From Gemmatimonadota bacterium (GTDB lineage: Bacteria; Gemmatimonadota; Gemmatimonadetes; Gemmatimonadales; Gemmatimonadaceae), in NCBI GenBank assembly GCA_003131365.1, contig PKVB01000048.1:2573-8330 (forward strand): a DNA stretch of 5,758 bases, written 5' to 3'. Shown piece after piece: positions 4,838 through 5,758 of this stretch. Positions within the stretch are counted from its first letter, which is position 1. Every line of letters begins with the position of its first letter. Under the pieces are notes generated by a model that did not search any database, had not been told where the DNA came from, and saw only the letters and a list, made by a program, of their open reading frames with translations. The translations under genes and the position numbers were made by a program.

Positions 4838-4969
4838 AGCACAGTGTTGCGAGTTTAGTCACTGCGCTACGACCTTATTAGCGCTCCTCCTATGGGTGCG
4901 CGGGGGCAGTGGCTCTCACTTCACGGGATTCGGTCGGCGCGGCTGTGACGGGAAACTGGTATCTATGCC
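4838..4969. other. Non-coding spacer between inverted repeat copies, with internal pairing
   Basis: No credible gene is present. AGTCACTGC (4857-4865) pairs with GCAGTGGCT (4906-4914) over nine positions with one G.U. Just inside, GCTA (4866-4869) pairs with TAGC (4879-4882); read alternatively, GCGCTA 4864-4869 pairs with TAGCGC 4879-4884 around a 9-nt loop. With the flanking 26-bp inverted repeat as a closing stem, the whole 4812-4995 block could fold into a branched RNA. It is also the size of a small non-autonomous transposable element. No tRNA or known riboswitch was recognised. Confidence 0.4.
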
Positions 4970-4995
4970 TCTCAGATCTCGGATCCCGTTCAGTT
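4970..4995 (+). repeat. Copy 2 of the 24-26 bp repeat
   Basis: It carries the core CGGATCCCGTTCAGTT at 4980-4995. It is the inverted partner of copy 1 (25 of 26 complementary) and a direct repeat of copy 3: 4972-4995 matches 5006-5029 at 23 of 24 positions, the only difference being C4978 against A5012. Copies 2 and 3 are separated by 10 bp and lie 34 bp apart start to start, upstream of carB. Confidence 0.85.
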
Positions 4996-5005
4996 CAGTT
5001 TTCAA

Positions 5006-5029
5006 TCAGATATCGGATCCCGTTCAGTT
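5006..5029 (+). repeat. Copy 3 of the 24-26 bp repeat, nearest carB
   Basis: Same orientation as copy 2, with the core CGGATCCCGTTCAGTT at 5014-5029. It ends 62 bp before the carB ATG, a usual distance for an operator or leader element. From 5030 to 5091 only a weak promoter-like pair is visible (TTGTAC 5041-5046 and TAACTT 5066-5071, spacing 19), too poor to call separately. Confidence 0.85.
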
Positions 5030-5091
5030 AGAGTTTCCGGTTGTACCCGACCGTCGCCAGTTTGCTAACTTTGCTCCAGTGAATCGACTTC

Positions 5092-5758
5092 ATGCCTAAG
5101 CGAACTGATCTCCACCGCATTCTCTTAATTGGCTCCGGCCCGATCATCATCGGACAGGGAGCCGAGTTCGACTATTCGGGGACGCAGGCGGCGAAGGCGC
5201 TGCAGGAGGAGGGGTTCGAGGTGATCCTCGTCAACTCCAATCCGGCGACCATCATGACCGATCCGGAGATCGCCGACCGCACCTACATCGAGCCGGTGAC
5301 GCCGGAGTACGTGGAGCTCATCATCGCGAAGGAGCGGCCCGACGCGCTGCTCCCGACGATGGGCGGGCAGACTGCCCTCAACGTGGCGATGAAGCTCGCG
5401 GAGCTGGGCGTGCTCGAGAGATACGGCGTCGAGCTGATTGGAGCCGACGCGCGCGCGATCGCGATGGCGGAGGACCGGAAGCTGTTCGGCGAAGCGATGA
5501 AGCGAATTGGGCTCGCCGTGCCGCCGGGCGGCATCGCGACAACGCTCGACGAAGCGTTCGATTTACTCGAGACCACGGCTTTCCCCGCGATCATCCGGCC
5601 CGCGTTCACCTTGGGCGGCACGGGTGGCGGAATCGCCTACAACCGCCAGGAGTTCGAGGAGATAATTCGTCGCGGACTCGATCTATCGCCCGTGAGCCAG
5701 GTGCTGGTCGAGCGCAGCGTCATCGGTTGGAAGGAGTTCGAGCTCGAGGTGATGCGCG
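5092..5758 (+). CDS. carB: Carbamoyl-phosphate synthase large subunit (5' part only)
   Basis: The first 222 codons of a protein that is about 1,070 residues in the family; the window ends inside the gene. CarB makes carbamoyl phosphate from bicarbonate, ATP and ammonia delivered by CarA, feeding pyrimidine and arginine synthesis. It starts MPKRTDLHRILLIGSGPIII, then GAEFDYSGTQ (23-32), VNSNPATIMTD (47-57) and LPTMGGQTALN (87-97) in the pre-ATP-grasp domain. The first ATP-grasp domain begins near residue 128. R129, R169 and E215 fall at the same numbers as the E. coli ATP-site residues, and the loop GGTGGG (175-180) is present. TGA at 5080-5082 in frame fixes ATG 5092 as the only family-like start. 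No Shine-Dalgarno is visible before it. carA is not adjacent upstream. Three repeats lie within 300 bp upstream. Confidence 0.97.
   Translation, partial: MPKRTDLHRILLIGSGPIIIGQGAEFDYSGTQAAKALQEEGFEVILVNSNPATIMTDPEIADRTYIEPVTPEYVELIIAKERPDALLPTMGGQTALNVAMKLAELGVLERYGVELIGADARAIAMAEDRKLFGEAMKRIGLAVPPGGIATTLDEAFDLLETTAFPAIIRPAFTLGGTGGGIAYNRQEFEEIIRRGLDLSPVSQVLVERSVIGWKEFELEVMR

Noticed and set aside
4838..4969. A possible tRNA in the carB upstream gap
   Set aside because: Some stem-like pieces are present, but there is no TTCGA-type T-loop, no seven-base acceptor pair and no proper anticodon arm on either strand.
4812..5029. BamHI and BglII sites as signs of a cloning or vector artefact
   Set aside because: The similarity extends over 24-26 bp with single mismatches, there is no adapter or vector sequence, and the region joins smoothly to rpmB and carB.
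4896..5099. A 67-codon + strand open frame in the carB upstream region
   Set aside because: It begins at a GTG without an SD, reads through two repeat copies and overlaps the carB start in another frame. The product has no recognisable features.

Overview
The window is ordinary-looking core chromosome from a GC-rich bacterium. It carries the ribosomal alpha operon, flanked on both sides by pyrimidine biosynthesis genes, all on the + strand. The sequence cannot prove the lineage. Gemmatimonadota is my best guess, from recollection of the RpoA N-terminal domain (for example the VWGFRIDGVLHEHQTIPG stretch), the zinc-ribbon forms of S4, L36 and L28, and the GC-rich coding. Other deep-branching GC-rich phyla remain possible. 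I see no mobile-element genes, CRISPR array, tRNA or rRNA.

Layout. (1) 1-1177: the 3' part of pyrD (class 1B dihydroorotate dehydrogenase) and complete pyrF (OMP decarboxylase), 1 nt apart. (2) 1178-1374: a 197-nt gap with a hairpin after pyrF, a weak promoter candidate, and a compact UUCG terminator-like hairpin only 23 nt before the next start codon, which suggests a leader or attenuator. (3) 1375-2887: rpmJ (38 codons), rpsM, rpsK and rpsD, with 2-3 nt gaps. (4) 2888-3080: a 193-nt gap holding a strong hairpin right after rpsD, a plausible promoter, and a short leader that can fold as a pseudoknot or as two alternative hairpins. (5) 3081-4746: rpoA, rplQ and rpmB, with 2-nt gaps, ended by a textbook intrinsic terminator at 4767-4795. 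(6) 4796-5091: a non-coding stretch with three near-identical copies of a 24-26 bp element, one inverted relative to the other two, plus further internal base pairing. (7) 5092-5758: the 5' end of carB (carbamoyl-phosphate synthase large subunit), cut by the window edge.

How the genes work together. carB makes carbamoyl phosphate, which feeds pyrimidine and arginine synthesis. pyrD oxidises dihydroorotate to orotate, and pyrF makes UMP. The middle block supplies 30S proteins S13, S11 and S4, 50S proteins L36, L17 and L28, and the RNA polymerase alpha subunit. The genes are conventional. The points of interest are regulatory: the pseudoknot-capable rpoA leader just downstream of rpsD (S4 is a known autogenous regulator in other bacteria), the hairpin in the rpmJ leader, and the repeat cluster upstream of carB.
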